DNA from: Magnetococcus marinus MC-1
GTDB lineage: Bacteria; Pseudomonadota; Magnetococcia; Magnetococcales; Magnetococcaceae
Length of the DNA stretch: 64,000 bases
Direction: 5' to 3'
Assembly: GCF_000014865.1 (NCBI RefSeq)
Contig: NC_008576.1
Coordinates: 4,431,001 to 4,495,000 of the forward strand
This document shows positions 53,971 to 63,729 of this stretch, piece after piece; position 1 is the stretch's first letter; each line of letters begins with the position of its first letter. The notes under the pieces were generated by a model. The model was not told the DNA's origin and searched no databases. It saw only the letters and a program-made list of their open reading frames with translations. The position numbers were made by a program, and so were the translations under genes.

Positions 53971-54524
53971 AATATATCTCCTTCATATTTATAGGTATTA
54001 TTACGCTTGTTTACTTATTTTACAAAAGTTACCCCATGCATAGGGTAAAAGCTGCCGTTGCTTGGGGGGGGGGTAGCAGAGGGAACAGGTAGGCTTAGTG
54101 TCAGCCTCTCCTGGGCAGGCTGCAAACCCGTGGATAAGCCGATTTTCCCCGCAAACAGCCAATATGCGACGGGTTGCGCCCCGCGCAATGACCCTTAGGG
54201 GTGCTGTTTTGTCTCAATGTGGCGACATGGGCACGCGCTGCTGGGGGGCTCCCTCCTCGTGGATATCGACCAAGCCCAACGTCAGCTCGGGACAAAACCT
54301 TGGTAAACCTGTTTCTTAACGCTATGGCGCGCCTTATTGTTTAACACGACGGGATAGCAAGGGTGCACAAACGCCACGGCCCAACACAAAGGCCACAGCG
54401 GCTGGTAGCCGCTGTGGCCTTTGTAACCCCAAACCGTTCGGAGTGGCTTGCCCGCTTGCCACCCTCGGCGTGTCAAACCAGCAGGAGAAAAATAACCATC
54501 CCCCCAACAGCCTGTATTTACCTT
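53971..54524. other. Intergenic region downstream of the hemerythrin chemoreceptor
   Basis: About 550 bases. It holds the perfect hairpin at 54386-54424. A frame at 54098-54319 exists but has no recognisable content or ribosome site. The G run near 54066 and GC-rich 54100-54300 segment are unexplained. Confidence 0.35.
54386..54424. terminator. Perfect 18-base-arm hairpin
   Basis: ACAAAGGCCACAGCGGCT (54386-54403) and its exact complement (54407-54424) around GGT. About 100 bases past the chemoreceptor stop, without a strong T tract on either strand. Confidence 0.55.
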
Positions 54525-57308
54525 TTACCTCACATTTTTTTCCGCAAAAGCGGGTTTGTAGGCCATATCGCTCTTCATAATATGACCAACCAGCCAATCT
54601 TTTAGGAAATCGATAATCTCTGTGGCGACCTTTGGATCGGCACCATTTAACAAAATATCCCGCTTGCTCCCCACCGTACTGAGAAAACGCTCATGCTCCG
54701 CCTTTTGACTGGGTAGTGCGCTATAACCGATCTCTGCCATCATGCGCTCTTCGCGGGCAAAATGGGTCGTCGCGTAGTTGACCAAGCGCTCATAGACATG
54801 CTGCAAGAAGTTCTCCCGATCATCCTTAACCGCTATAGACAATTCATTGATAAGGTTGATCAATTGCTTATGATCAGCATCCAACAACTGCACACCCACT
54901 GAATATTCATTGCGCCAAGCGATGGCCGGGGCGTATGCCCCCACATCAAACGTTCCACCCATATACAATTGGTTGAGCTGAGCAAAGAAATTTTCGCGCA
55001 ACTGGTTAAAATAGCGCATCGCATGCTCAACCCCTTCGGTCTCAGAGGCCCTTAACAGCTTAATCACATCCCGCGCCGAATGATGTAATTGCTCATGGGT
55101 CCCCAACACCTTTTGGTAAAGCTCTGTGCGTTTTAATGCTTCGGGGATCTCATTGGCCAGATATTTACCCACCGTACTGGCTTGTGTATCCCCAAAATCA
55201 CTCACCAATGAAGCATCACCCACCGTCACCCCACGGTTTAGCTGTCCCATAATCGACAGCGTGGCCTCTTTTAATAGACGGATATTAAAGGGTTCTGGAC
55301 CAATATCCACCCGGCACTGCGCGGTGTAAAGCGCATCACTAATACCACTGGCCACATCACCCACGGCCTGAAAATGCCTGACCGTTCCACTCATGGAGAG
55401 CACCACGTCCAATGAGTGCTCCACGCTCTCGCGCACTTGATAGGAGATCTGCTCCGTGTTACCCACCGCCTGTTGAATCTGCTTGGATGCCTCTAACGCG
55501 CGACTGGTGCGGCTATCCATATTTTGCGCCGCTTGACGAATCTCTTCGGTGGCATCGGCAATGGCCACGGTAGACTGGGCAGCCTCCGCAGCAGCCATCG
55601 CAACCTCGCGTACCGCCAACTGTAACACCTCCACTTTAGCCGTCACCTCATGGGCGGCACGGGAGACCGCATTGGCCGACCCAGCAATCTCGCCAATGGC
55701 GGCGTGCTGCTCATCTACAGCAGCATTGATCTCCGCATTGGCACTGCCAATCCGACCAATGGCTTGGGTAATGTCCTCGGTCAACGCCACCGCCGCTTTG
55801 GATTGATCCTGAATCTCATCAATATTGCCCCAAATCATCTGCGTGGCATCTGCCGTCTGACTGGCCAACGCCTTAACCTCATTGGCAACCACCGCAAAAC
55901 CCTTGCCGGCTTCCCCTGCACCGGCAGCCTCAATGGAGGCATTAAGGGCCAGCATGTTGGTCTGCTCGGCAATATCATTGATCACATCCACAACCTTGCC
56001 AATGTTATTGGCCGTCTCAGAGAGACGCTGCATACCCAACATCGCTTCTTGGGCGCGGTGCTCGGTATACGCTGTTGCCTCAACCGCTGCCTGACACCGA
56101 TTATGAACATCCCCCAACGAACGCTGCATCTCCTTAACCGAGGCGGCTACCTGATCCACCGATCTGTTGACCTGGGTAAGCTGCTCATTAACACCGGTCA
56201 CATTTAGTGCCATGGTTTCGGCATTAACCGCCATGGTACCCACACTCTGGCTGGCCTCCTCGGCGGTGCGCGCAATATGATTGACCTGCTTACTCACCTG
56301 CGCCGCCGCCTCATATACCGAGCCCATATTGGTAACGGTCTCATCCATACCCGAGCGGATGGTGCCAATCTCATCGTTGAGAACCTGATTGTCCTGATCA
56401 ACCTTGTGCGCGATCTCACCCAAAGCAATGTTGGTATCACTCAGTTCCGAACGCAGCGTCAAAATCTCCTGCACAAACGTGGTTATGTTTGAAGCCTGTA
56501 GATTGGTCAACCGCACATTCTCACTCAAACCACCTACCAGCAAGTTGATATGCTTTGCCACCACACCCATCTCATCCTGACGCTCGCCCAGCTCTGTACG
56601 TACCGTCAAATCCCCTTTAGATATCTCGGTCATCACACTGGATATCTGATTCAATGGCCGGGTTATGGCCCGACCAATGGAGTAACCAGTACCCACCAGA
56701 AAGATCACCGAAAAGAGGGTTAAATAGGTAATACCTTGCTTGAGACTGTTGACCCGCTGCTCAATGGTATCTAAATTCCGATTGGCCCGCGCAAGTTGTT
56801 CTTTCAAAAAGGGTTGCAGCACTTCCTGCAATGCTTCAGATTCACCATCAAAGGCGGCCATGCGTTTATTACCACCACTTGGCCCCTCTGCAATATAAGC
56901 CTCTGCCATCAGCTTACCGACACGATAAAAGCTAGTGACCCGTTTACCCAGCTCCTCCATGGACGTGGCATCTTTCAACGCACCACTGGCTTTAAAATGC
57001 ACCTTGAAATCTGCAATATTGGCCATCAGGCCTTTATAGTTAACCTCAGCTTCGGCAAAGCCATCGTTAAGACCATCTAAGCCGCGCGTCGCTGAAATAT
57101 CGGTCAACCACTGCTGAATTTGGATCACCTGTTTTTCCATCTGGGTGGCCAGCATGCCATACTTAAAACTGACCGTACGGGCATCAATAGAGCGCTTTTC
57201 CACCTCGCTGCTCACCATGGTGCTCCAGATGCCCAGTATAAACAGCAGTACCAAAGGAATGATAAAACCAACGGTCACCTTGACCCGCACAGACAGATTG
57301 TTGAACAC
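54525..57308 (-). CDS. Chemoreceptor with C-terminal hemerythrin domain
   Basis: 927 residues from a GTG start behind GAGGGG. Span 1 ([18 protein letters not shown]), a helical-bundle periplasmic domain to about residue 180, span 2 ([18 protein letters not shown]) and HAMP lead to the signalling tip [20 protein letters not shown]. After the receptor part, about residues 640-785 resemble a CZB-type zinc-binding bundle lacking some ligands ([17 protein letters not shown] retained). The last 140 residues are a bacteriohemerythrin: [46 protein letters not shown] supply the full five-His, two-acid diiron set. It probably senses oxygen from the cytoplasm for aerotaxis. Confidence 0.93.
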   Translation of the reverse strand: MFNNLSVRVKVTVGFIIPLVLLFILGIWSTMVSSEVEKRSIDARTVSFKYGMLATQMEKQVIQIQQWLTDISATRGLDGLNDGFAEAEVNYKGLMANIADFKVHFKASGALKDATSMEELGKRVTSFYRVGKLMAEAYIAEGPSGGNKRMAAFDGESEALQEVLQPFLKEQLARANRNLDTIEQRVNSLKQGITYLTLFSVIFLVGTGYSIGRAITRPLNQISSVMTEISKGDLTVRTELGERQDEMGVVAKHINLLVGGLSENVRLTNLQASNITTFVQEILTLRSELSDTNIALGEIAHKVDQDNQVLNDEIGTIRSGMDETVTNMGSVYEAAAQVSKQVNHIARTAEEASQSVGTMAVNAETMALNVTGVNEQLTQVNRSVDQVAASVKEMQRSLGDVHNRCQAAVEATAYTEHRAQEAMLGMQRLSETANNIGKVVDVINDIAEQTNMLALNASIEAAGAGEAGKGFAVVANEVKALASQTADATQMIWGNIDEIQDQSKAAVALTEDITQAIGRIGSANAEINAAVDEQHAAIGEIAGSANAVSRAAHEVTAKVEVLQLAVREVAMAAAEAAQSTVAIADATEEIRQAAQNMDSRTSRALEASKQIQQAVGNTEQISYQVRESVEHSLDVVLSMSGTVRHFQAVGDVASGISDALYTAQCRVDIGPEPFNIRLLKEATLSIMGQLNRGVTVGDASLVSDFGDTQASTVGKYLANEIPEALKRTELYQKVLGTHEQLHHSARDVIKLLRASETEGVEHAMRYFNQLRENFFAQLNQLYMGGTFDVGAYAPAIAWRNEYSVGVQLLDADHKQLINLINELSIAVKDDRENFLQHVYERLVNYATTHFAREERMMAEIGYSALPSQKAEHERFLSTVGSKRDILLNGADPKVATEIIDFLKDWLVGHIMKSDMAYKPAFAEKNVR

Positions 57309-57581
57309 AACTCCCCCCTCACTAAACAGGACAGACCAAACCGTAGACCAGCATTGCGTTGTTTTGACGAGCCATCCATGAACGTTCCATAAATAGCTAC
57401 CAATTGTAGCAGTTTCTTAACCTCAACGTCTAGAAACTGGTCAACATCATTTGCATATTTGTTGAAGCCGTTCTGTAACAAAACAATATGTTACAAATCG
57501 ACACAACCGACCCGTTTACCAAATTTCGGTATGCTATCCCCCCGGTTATATACCTCTATTTTGGCATCTCCCTTCGTATAA
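57309..57581. other. Promoter region of the chemoreceptor
   Basis: About 270 bases, AT-rich near 57400-57500. No gene and no clear sigma-28 box is seen. Confidence 0.35.
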
Positions 57582-57617
57582 AAAAAGGGCAGATTCTCTC
57601 GTGAATCTGCCCTTTTT
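57582..57617 (-). terminator. Rho-independent terminator
   Basis: AAAAAGGGCAGATTC (57582-57596) pairs with GAATCTGCCCTTTTT (57603-57617). It ends the nitronate monooxygenase-like transcript 22 bases past the stop. Confidence 0.9.
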
Positions 57618-57638
57618 AGCCCCTGCACCCTAGAGAGA

Positions 57639-58634
57639 TTAAAGTTGCGCCTCAACCCCACTGGCCAGTTCAACCACCACATCGACCACGGGCTCGATTT
57701 TGTGGATCAAGCCAATGCTCTGCCCGGCCATCACCGAGCCACCCTCAACATCCCCATCAATGGCCGCACGCTTCAGAGCACCTACCCAGAAATGCTCTAA
57801 CTCCAGGATGGCCGCCTTACGATCCTTGCTGCCCGCCTTAACCTCTTGCACCAATTTGAGTTGTAGATCGTTAAAGGCCTCTGTACCCTTGTTGGCAATG
57901 GCCCGTACCGGTATGACCGGTAGCACCACATCAAACTGCGCCGTTACAACCGCATCTTTGGCTGACGCCTTGATGAATAAATTTTTAAAATTTTCGTGGG
58001 CGATACACTCATCCGTACAGACAAAGCGTGTGCCTACCTGACACCCCGCCGCCCCCATGGCCACCAGATGCGACACCATCTGCCCATTGGCAATACCCCC
58101 AGCCACAAACACTGGAACCTCATCAATGTTGGGCAGAATTTCCTGCGCCAATACAATGGTCGCTACTGGACCCACATGCCCCCCTGCTTCATGCCCTTCA
58201 ATAATCAAGGCATCCGCCCCCCGTGTGATCAAACGCTTAGCCAACGGCAAATTGGGGGCAAACAGCATGATCTTAATGTCTGCCTCTTTTAACGCAGCGA
58301 TGGTCGATTTATCTGGAAACCCCCCCGCCACCACCACATGGCTAACCCGCTCCTGCTGACAAATCTCTACCAGCTCTGACAACTGGGGGTTCAGGGCTAT
58401 CAAATTGACCCCAAAGGGTTTGTCCGTCAACTTACGCACCCCTTGGATCTCTTGCCGTAACATCTCTGGTGGCATGTTACCCGTGGCTAATACTCCAAAA
58501 CCACCCGCTTCAGAGATCGCTGCGACCAACTTGTGCTCCGATAACCAAGACATCGCCCCGCCCAAAATAGCATAACGACTCCCTAAAAATGCTTTACCGC
58601 GTTCCCAGGAGTTACGCATGGTTTCATTGCTCAT
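57639..58634 (-). CDS. Nitronate monooxygenase/FabK-family flavoprotein
   Basis: 331 residues. An FMN-binding TIM barrel with ILGGAMSWLSEHKLVAAISEAGGFGVL near the N-terminus, DALIIEGHEAGGHVGPVAT (catalytic His region) and VPVFVAGGIANGQMV. The family includes nitronate monooxygenases, which detoxify nitronates, and FabK enoyl-ACP reductases, and the two are hard to separate by eye. Standing alone, away from fab genes, it is more likely the former. It ends at a terminator and has its own upstream terminator from the neighbouring gene. Confidence 0.82.
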   Translation of the reverse strand: MSNETMRNSWERGKAFLGSRYAILGGAMSWLSEHKLVAAISEAGGFGVLATGNMPPEMLRQEIQGVRKLTDKPFGVNLIALNPQLSELVEICQQERVSHVVVAGGFPDKSTIAALKEADIKIMLFAPNLPLAKRLITRGADALIIEGHEAGGHVGPVATIVLAQEILPNIDEVPVFVAGGIANGQMVSHLVAMGAAGCQVGTRFVCTDECIAHENFKNLFIKASAKDAVVTAQFDVVLPVIPVRAIANKGTEAFNDLQLKLVQEVKAGSKDRKAAILELEHFWVGALKRAAIDGDVEGGSVMAGQSIGLIHKIEPVVDVVVELASGVEAQL

Positions 58635-58686
58635 ACTTCACCTCTATCTTAGCGTGTGGATGCAAGCGCGCCACCCACCTCTCGAC

Positions 58687-58717
58687 AAAAAAGCCGGGCA
58701 CAAAGCCCGGCTTTTTT
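58687..58717. terminator. Bidirectional terminator
   Basis: AAAAAAGCCGGGC (58687-58699), loop ACAAA, GCCCGGCTTTTTT (58705-58717). It ends the small unknown gene at 58739-59098 on the minus strand. Confidence 0.92.
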
Positions 58718-58738
58718 ATATATCAACCCTACCAATTG

Positions 58739-59098
58739 TCAGGCCGCCTGTGCAGCAGCACTAACCAACGCTTCCCGGTTGTCACGACGCGACTCTGGTA
58801 GTAAACAAACTTCTAAACGCTCTTCTAAACGGCGCAGCGCCCACTTTGGATCAATGTTAACCAAGGAACAGATCCAATTGAATGAGCCAGGTTCCATAGA
58901 GGTGGAATGAAACCACTTTTTCAGGGTACGATAATCATAACGAAACACAGGATCATCCACAACCGCCGGATCCTTACGGTAACGCTCTAACGCCACCAAG
59001 TCGCGAACGGCACGGTCCATGACCGCCATCCACAAATGGGTATCGTTATTGTCCCCTGAAGGTTCGGCGAGAACTTCCGAAATCATAGCTGTACGCAT
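58739..59098 (-). CDS. Small unknown protein
   Basis: 119 residues, not recognised. No signal peptide or membrane span. It is rich in Arg and Trp with a central FRYDYRTLKKWFHSTSMEP, then SFNWICSLVNIDPKWALRRL, which looks like a compact helical, possibly DNA-binding, fold. Its own terminator 22 bases downstream and normal codon pattern support a real gene. Similar helical domains occur in small phage or host regulators, but that is only an impression. Confidence 0.6.
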   Translation of the reverse strand: MRTAMISEVLAEPSGDNNDTHLWMAVMDRAVRDLVALERYRKDPAVVDDPVFRYDYRTLKKWFHSTSMEPGSFNWICSLVNIDPKWALRRLEERLEVCLLPESRRDNREALVSAAAQAA

Positions 59099-60326
59099 GG
59101 TGCTTACTCCCTTGTTCTATAGCGCGACGCGGCCATCAAATAGACAGCCTTATTATTCCGATCCCTGTTTTATCCGGTGACGCCGGACCCGCTATTTTAT
59201 TTTTTAGGTTGCGGAAGGAACGGTTTTATAGAATGTGTTACAGGCGTTGTTATCCTAACGACAATTTCTGAAAATTGGTACAAAAATCTACCTTGCCTAC
59301 TGCAATAGCCGCATTAGTAGTAAATTACCCTTTAAAAACCATATGCTACGTAATTTTTATAAGAACACAAGGAGGAAAATCAACTTTCCATTTGCCCCGC
59401 ATAAATTATTTTTCTCTATATATTTCATATGGTTTTACATACTAAGCCTTTTTGAAAAAACCCCATTTTTAGTTTGAATGCGTTGGGTCGGTTATCTGCG
59501 TTTTTGCTATTTTTATCATGATTTATCAAATATATATACACATTTCAAGCATCTTGCTCTTACGGAACATACACAACCATGCCTTGCCATGTTTTGTTGT
59601 ATACCTTGCGTGTTATATACCTAAATCATTTTTACCTAAGGTTAATTACCCACGCTATTTACTAATACCTCATGCCCTGCCGGCCCAGCGACCCCACACG
59701 GAGCAAACAATATGGTGAAGTTTTTTTTTGGGTAGCCGATCATTATCCCTGTAGCCTGACATGATCGCCTATTTTTGGTGACACCACGCACCACGCTCCA
59801 GAGGATGTGGAATGCCTCTTGCCAACCTGTTTCCGTAGCGGCGCCTACCAGCGGAAACAGGGTTCCAGTTTAGAGGCTGGGGTAATTTGGGTTGTAGCGG
59901 TGCAGATTTGACGAAAAGCAGCGGTTATCTTGCCACGGGATCTTAGACTCCGTTAAGGCAAATCGCCGGGGTGTAAGATCCGTGGAGATTTAACCTGACG
60001 GATCCACTTCTGCCCACTATACGTAAGCTGCTGAAAATGATCTGTTAGGCCCAGAAATTGTATGCAGCATATTTTTATTTGTATCTTTTTTTACATATGG
60101 TTAATATCCTGTATAGAATCTGTTCGATTCTAAACCAAAACCTGATGCAAAAGCCATAACCCTGCTTGTCACCACGGCTACCAGGAGATAAAGTTGCGTT
60201 AAGACTGCATAAGTGCCTATTTGGGATTGACGAGGAAAAATAAATCCTCAACAATCTATAAGATTCCCTACGTGTCAATAAAGCGCTTTTAACAAACGCT
60301 TACCTTCAGCGAGTAGAGTTCAGCTC
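59099..60326. other. 1.2 kb gap upstream of cheA
   Basis: 59150-59720 is AT-rich with only spurious frames. 59750-60010 is GC-richer and can fold (see next entry). 60020-60326 is AT-rich again and should hold the cheA promoter. No protein gene is supported. Confidence 0.5.
59814..59985. ncRNA. Candidate structured RNA or regulatory DNA
   Basis: Two nested/adjacent stems: GCCTCT (59814-59819) with AGAGGC (59872-59877) encloses CCTGTTTCCG with CGGAAACAGG (about 59826-59861). A second stem CCACGGGATCTTA (59933-59945) pairs with TAAGATCCGTGG (59974-59985) with one bulged G. The segment is bounded by AT-rich DNA and codes for nothing obvious. Strand and function are unknown. Confidence 0.4.
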
Positions 60327-63300
60327 ATGAACATGGAAACCGATGAAAATGATGAACTATTGGGCATGTTTGTCCAAGAGGCCGTGGAACACATCGAAAC
60401 CATCGAGCCCGACCTTTTGACGCTGGAGGAGCAAGGCGCCGATACGGACACCGAGGTTATCAATCGCCTGTTCCGTAGCGTCCACTCAATTAAGGGCTCT
60501 GCCGGTTTCTTTGGCTTGACCGCGATTTCCAAGCTCTCACATATCATGGAGAACTTGCTTGGTAAGGTGCGTGAACGCGCCATTGTCGCCTCGCCAGCGG
60601 TCTCTGACAGTCTGCTGTCTGGCCTGGATAAACTCCAGACCATGATTAATGACGTCTCCAATAGTGAAAAGGTGGATGCCACCGAGCAGATCAATGCGAT
60701 CCAGTCCATCCTGGATCATCATGAGAGTGGGGCATCCGGTCCTCCGCCCACCCCAGTAGCCGCCCCAGCAGAAGCGGCCCCTGCGCCGGAGCCCGTGCAC
60801 GAAGATGCGCCCGCCGCTGAAGAAGCCTCCACAGACCCGGCGGGCCATGTTGCTGCGCGTTTTGATTTGGCATCCTATGCCGAGGATGTGGGCCATGCGA
60901 TCCAGCATGGGCAGAAGTTTTTCACCCTACAGCTAGAAACCGAAGGCACGGCCAAGGATAAAAAGACCGCTTTTGACAATCTGCAATCGTTGCTCGCCTC
61001 TGTGGGTAAGGTGGTTGACACCTCACCCAAAGTGAGCAGTGGTGATTTTTCAGCCGTGGGTCACTACCTGGATATTTTTATTGCCACGGTGCTGGAAAAG
61101 GATCTGCTCCAGTCCTTAATCCAGATCCCCATGGAAAAGATAACCAATACGCCGATTCCCGATCATTTGGCGAAAAGCGCCAAGTCACAAAAGGCCTCCG
61201 CGCCAGCGGCTGAGCCCCATCACGATGAGCACCCTGCTGCGCCCCCTCCGCCGCCACCGCCCATGGCTAACCCGATGGATCTTGATATGGACATGGGTAT
61301 GGCAGATATGGGCTCTAACCGTGGTAAGCCTGCCCTGCGTAAGCCGCAACAAGGCAATGCCAAAGGTAAAGGGAGCGAGAGTGCTAAAGCACAAAGTGCC
61401 AGTGGGGGTGTTCCCTCTGTCGAAGAGACCCTGCGGGTTAGTGTCTCTCTGCTGGATGAACTGATTAACAACGCCGGTGAATTGGTGCTGGCACGTAACC
61501 AGTTGGTCCGTGCCAGTGCGGATGTGGCGACTCAGTTTCCCAACTTTACCTCGTTGGTGCAGAATCTTGATTCTATTACCAGCCGTATTCAAGAACGGGT
61601 CATGCAGGCGCGTATGCAGCCTGTGAGCGTTGTGTTTAACAAGTTCCCACGTATTATTCGGGATTTGGCCCGTAAGCTGAACAAAAAAATCGATCTGGAA
61701 ATTCGCGGTGGTGAGGTTGATCTGGATAAGTCGGTCATTGAACACCTCTCCGATCCTTTGACCCACATGATTCGTAACGTGGCCGACCACGGTATCGAGG
61801 AACCCGATGCGCGCGTGGCCGTGGGTAAACCCGATGCGGGTCAGGTTGAGCTGGCGGCGTACCATGAAAACGGTATGGTGAATATCTCTCTCTCCGATGA
61901 TGGGGCCGGTATTGATGCGGTACGCATCAAGGCCAAGGCGATGGAGAAGGGTCTGATTACCGAACGCCAAGCGGACACCATGCCAGAGGAGGAGGCGCTG
62001 GGGCTGATCTTTGCTCCGGGCTTTTCCATGGCTAAAAAGATCTCTGATGTGTCGGGTCGTGGCGTGGGCATGGACGTGGTGCGTACCAACATTGAAAAGT
62101 TGGGGGGTACGGTACACATTGAGTCCAAGGTTGGTAAGGGCACCCGCATTATCTTAAAGCTACCGCTCACCTTGGCGATCATTCCTGCCATGATTGTCTC
62201 GGCGGGCAAACAGCGGTTTGCAATTCCTGAGATCGGCTTGGTTGAGATTGTGCGGGTGGCGGAATCTGACCGCGCCAACCAAATTGAGGTTGTGGGTAAT
62301 GCCCCGGTATTGCGTTTACGCAATATGCTCTTGCCGCTGGTGGATTTAGCAGATGTACTGGGTATTCAACGTGTATGGCCACCGGAGTCTGAGTCACCAG
62401 AGCGTCGCCAAAATCTTCATGAGCGTCGTTCTGTGCGGACAGACGGGAAGAGTGAACCGGCGGCTGAGACCAAGAAGAGTGCTGCCCGTCGGGATAGCAG
62501 TGATCGTCGTGCACCTGGTGGTTTGGTGGCCTACATTATGGTGTTGAATGTGGGCGGTAACGAGTTTGGTATGGTGGTGGATGAGGTGTTGGATAGTGAA
62601 GAGATTGTGGTGAAGCCACTGCCCTCCTTCTTCAAAGACAACCCCTGTTTCTCGGCCACCACCATCCTTGGTGATGGTACGGTATCGTTGATTATTGACT
62701 ATGCTGGGGTGATGGAGCAGGCCAACATCAACTTTAGCAATGTTGAGCGTGCCAGCCGCATGGACCTTGATGATGAGCGCCGTGCCGCACTGCGTGAAAA
62801 ACAGAATATTATTCTGCTTGAGACGGAGACCGGTCTCTTGATGGGCATTGTGCACAGCATGGTGCGACGGGTTGAAAAAATTCCGCCCAATTTGCTGGAT
62901 AATATTGGTGGCCTGCCCTACGTACGTTATGACGGTAAAACCTTCCGAGCGGTTTACCCTGACCAAGTACTGGGGTTGGAAGGAATGAGTATGTCTATGG
63001 GTTATGCCTCTGACTCCGTAGGCGGCGAAGAGGATGACAATCTCTGTATGGTGGTGCCTAACATCCCAGACATGCAGGCAGGATTGATCTTTAAACGCAT
63101 CATCGATACCCGCGAAACGGCTATTGATCTGGATTGCCGCGCCATTCGTGCCGAAGGGCTATTTGGTTCTGCGCAGATTGATGATCGTGTGGTGCTGTTC
63201 CCAGATGTTAACTTGGTATTTGATATTGCGGGTATCTCTTCGCCCCATCCGCCGCCCCAAGTCAATGGCACCGGGCTGCGGGCATTGGTGGTGGATGATA

Positions 63301-63641
63301 CCCCCTTCTTGCGGGCTTTAACGGCCAGTTATCTGACCGGTGCGGGTTTCTATGTCGACCAGGCTGAGGATGGTACATCCGCGCTAAAACGCCTTAAAGA
63401 AGAGGTTTTTGATCTGCTTGTCACCGATTTAAATATGCCGCTTATGGATGGCTTTGAACTGGCTATTGAGGTTGCGGGAACCCCCATGTCGGAGATTCCG
63501 ATCATTGCGACCACATCGTCCATCTCTTCTGATCTGGAGCAACGTTGCGCCCGAGCTGGTTTTGTCAGTTGTGTGCCAACTATTGATAAGAATCGTCTCC
63601 TCTCCGTGGTTGCGACGTTGCAGACGGAAGAGCTTTATTGA
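60327..63641 (+). CDS. cheA: CheA-type histidine kinase with extra CheW-like and receiver domains
   Basis: 1104 residues. An HPt domain opens the protein, with phospho-His in SVHSIKGSAGFFGL (about residue 53). A P2-like segment (about 175-275) and a Pro/Ala-rich linker follow. The dimerisation and HATPase parts show DELINNAGELVLARNQLVRA, DPLTHMIRNVADHGIE, SDDGAGIDAVRIKA and GRGVGMDVVRTNIEKLGG. The CheW-like P5 domain carries a charged insertion of about 55 residues near 685-735. A second CheW-like region near 830-965 precedes a C-terminal receiver with phospho-Asp in LLVTDLNMPLMDGFEL. It therefore can autophosphorylate and self-regulate like FrzE-type hybrids. cheW follows 88 bases later. Confidence 0.93.
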   Translation: MNMETDENDELLGMFVQEAVEHIETIEPDLLTLEEQGADTDTEVINRLFRSVHSIKGSAGFFGLTAISKLSHIMENLLGKVRERAIVASPAVSDSLLSGLDKLQTMINDVSNSEKVDATEQINAIQSILDHHESGASGPPPTPVAAPAEAAPAPEPVHEDAPAAEEASTDPAGHVAARFDLASYAEDVGHAIQHGQKFFTLQLETEGTAKDKKTAFDNLQSLLASVGKVVDTSPKVSSGDFSAVGHYLDIFIATVLEKDLLQSLIQIPMEKITNTPIPDHLAKSAKSQKASAPAAEPHHDEHPAAPPPPPPPMANPMDLDMDMGMADMGSNRGKPALRKPQQGNAKGKGSESAKAQSASGGVPSVEETLRVSVSLLDELINNAGELVLARNQLVRASADVATQFPNFTSLVQNLDSITSRIQERVMQARMQPVSVVFNKFPRIIRDLARKLNKKIDLEIRGGEVDLDKSVIEHLSDPLTHMIRNVADHGIEEPDARVAVGKPDAGQVELAAYHENGMVNISLSDDGAGIDAVRIKAKAMEKGLITERQADTMPEEEALGLIFAPGFSMAKKISDVSGRGVGMDVVRTNIEKLGGTVHIESKVGKGTRIILKLPLTLAIIPAMIVSAGKQRFAIPEIGLVEIVRVAESDRANQIEVVGNAPVLRLRNMLLPLVDLADVLGIQRVWPPESESPERRQNLHERRSVRTDGKSEPAAETKKSAARRDSSDRRAPGGLVAYIMVLNVGGNEFGMVVDEVLDSEEIVVKPLPSFFKDNPCFSATTILGDGTVSLIIDYAGVMEQANINFSNVERASRMDLDDERRAALREKQNIILLETETGLLMGIVHSMVRRVEKIPPNLLDNIGGLPYVRYDGKTFRAVYPDQVLGLEGMSMSMGYASDSVGGEEDDNLCMVVPNIPDMQAGLIFKRIIDTRETAIDLDCRAIRAEGLFGSAQIDDRVVLFPDVNLVFDIAGISSPHPPPQVNGTGLRALVVDDTPFLRALTASYLTGAGFYVDQAEDGTSALKRLKEEVFDLLVTDLNMPLMDGFELAIEVAGTPMSEIPIIATTSSISSDLEQRCARAGFVSCVPTIDKNRLLSVVATLQTEELY

Positions 63642-63648
63642 CACGAAA

Positions 63649-63675
63649 CCCCCCGGCCCTCAGCGGGTCGGGGGC
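63649..63675 (+). terminator. GC-rich hairpin between cheA and cheW
   Basis: CCCCCGGCCC and GGGTCGGGGG pair with one G-T, loop TCAGC-like. No T tract, so partial attenuation is more likely than termination. Confidence 0.35.
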
Positions 63676-63729
63676 GTTCTCACTCCGGTTAGTTGGGGTG
63701 CGCCCCTTTCGTGATGAGAAAGAAGAGCC

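Noticed and set aside
54098-54319. 73-residue frame downstream of the chemoreceptor
   Set aside because: No ribosome site, no hydrophobic pattern or domain, and low-complexity composition.
61185-62117. Long frame opposite cheA (310 residues)
   Set aside because: It is antisense to well-conserved kinase domains, His/Thr-rich, and fits the shadow of a GC-biased gene.
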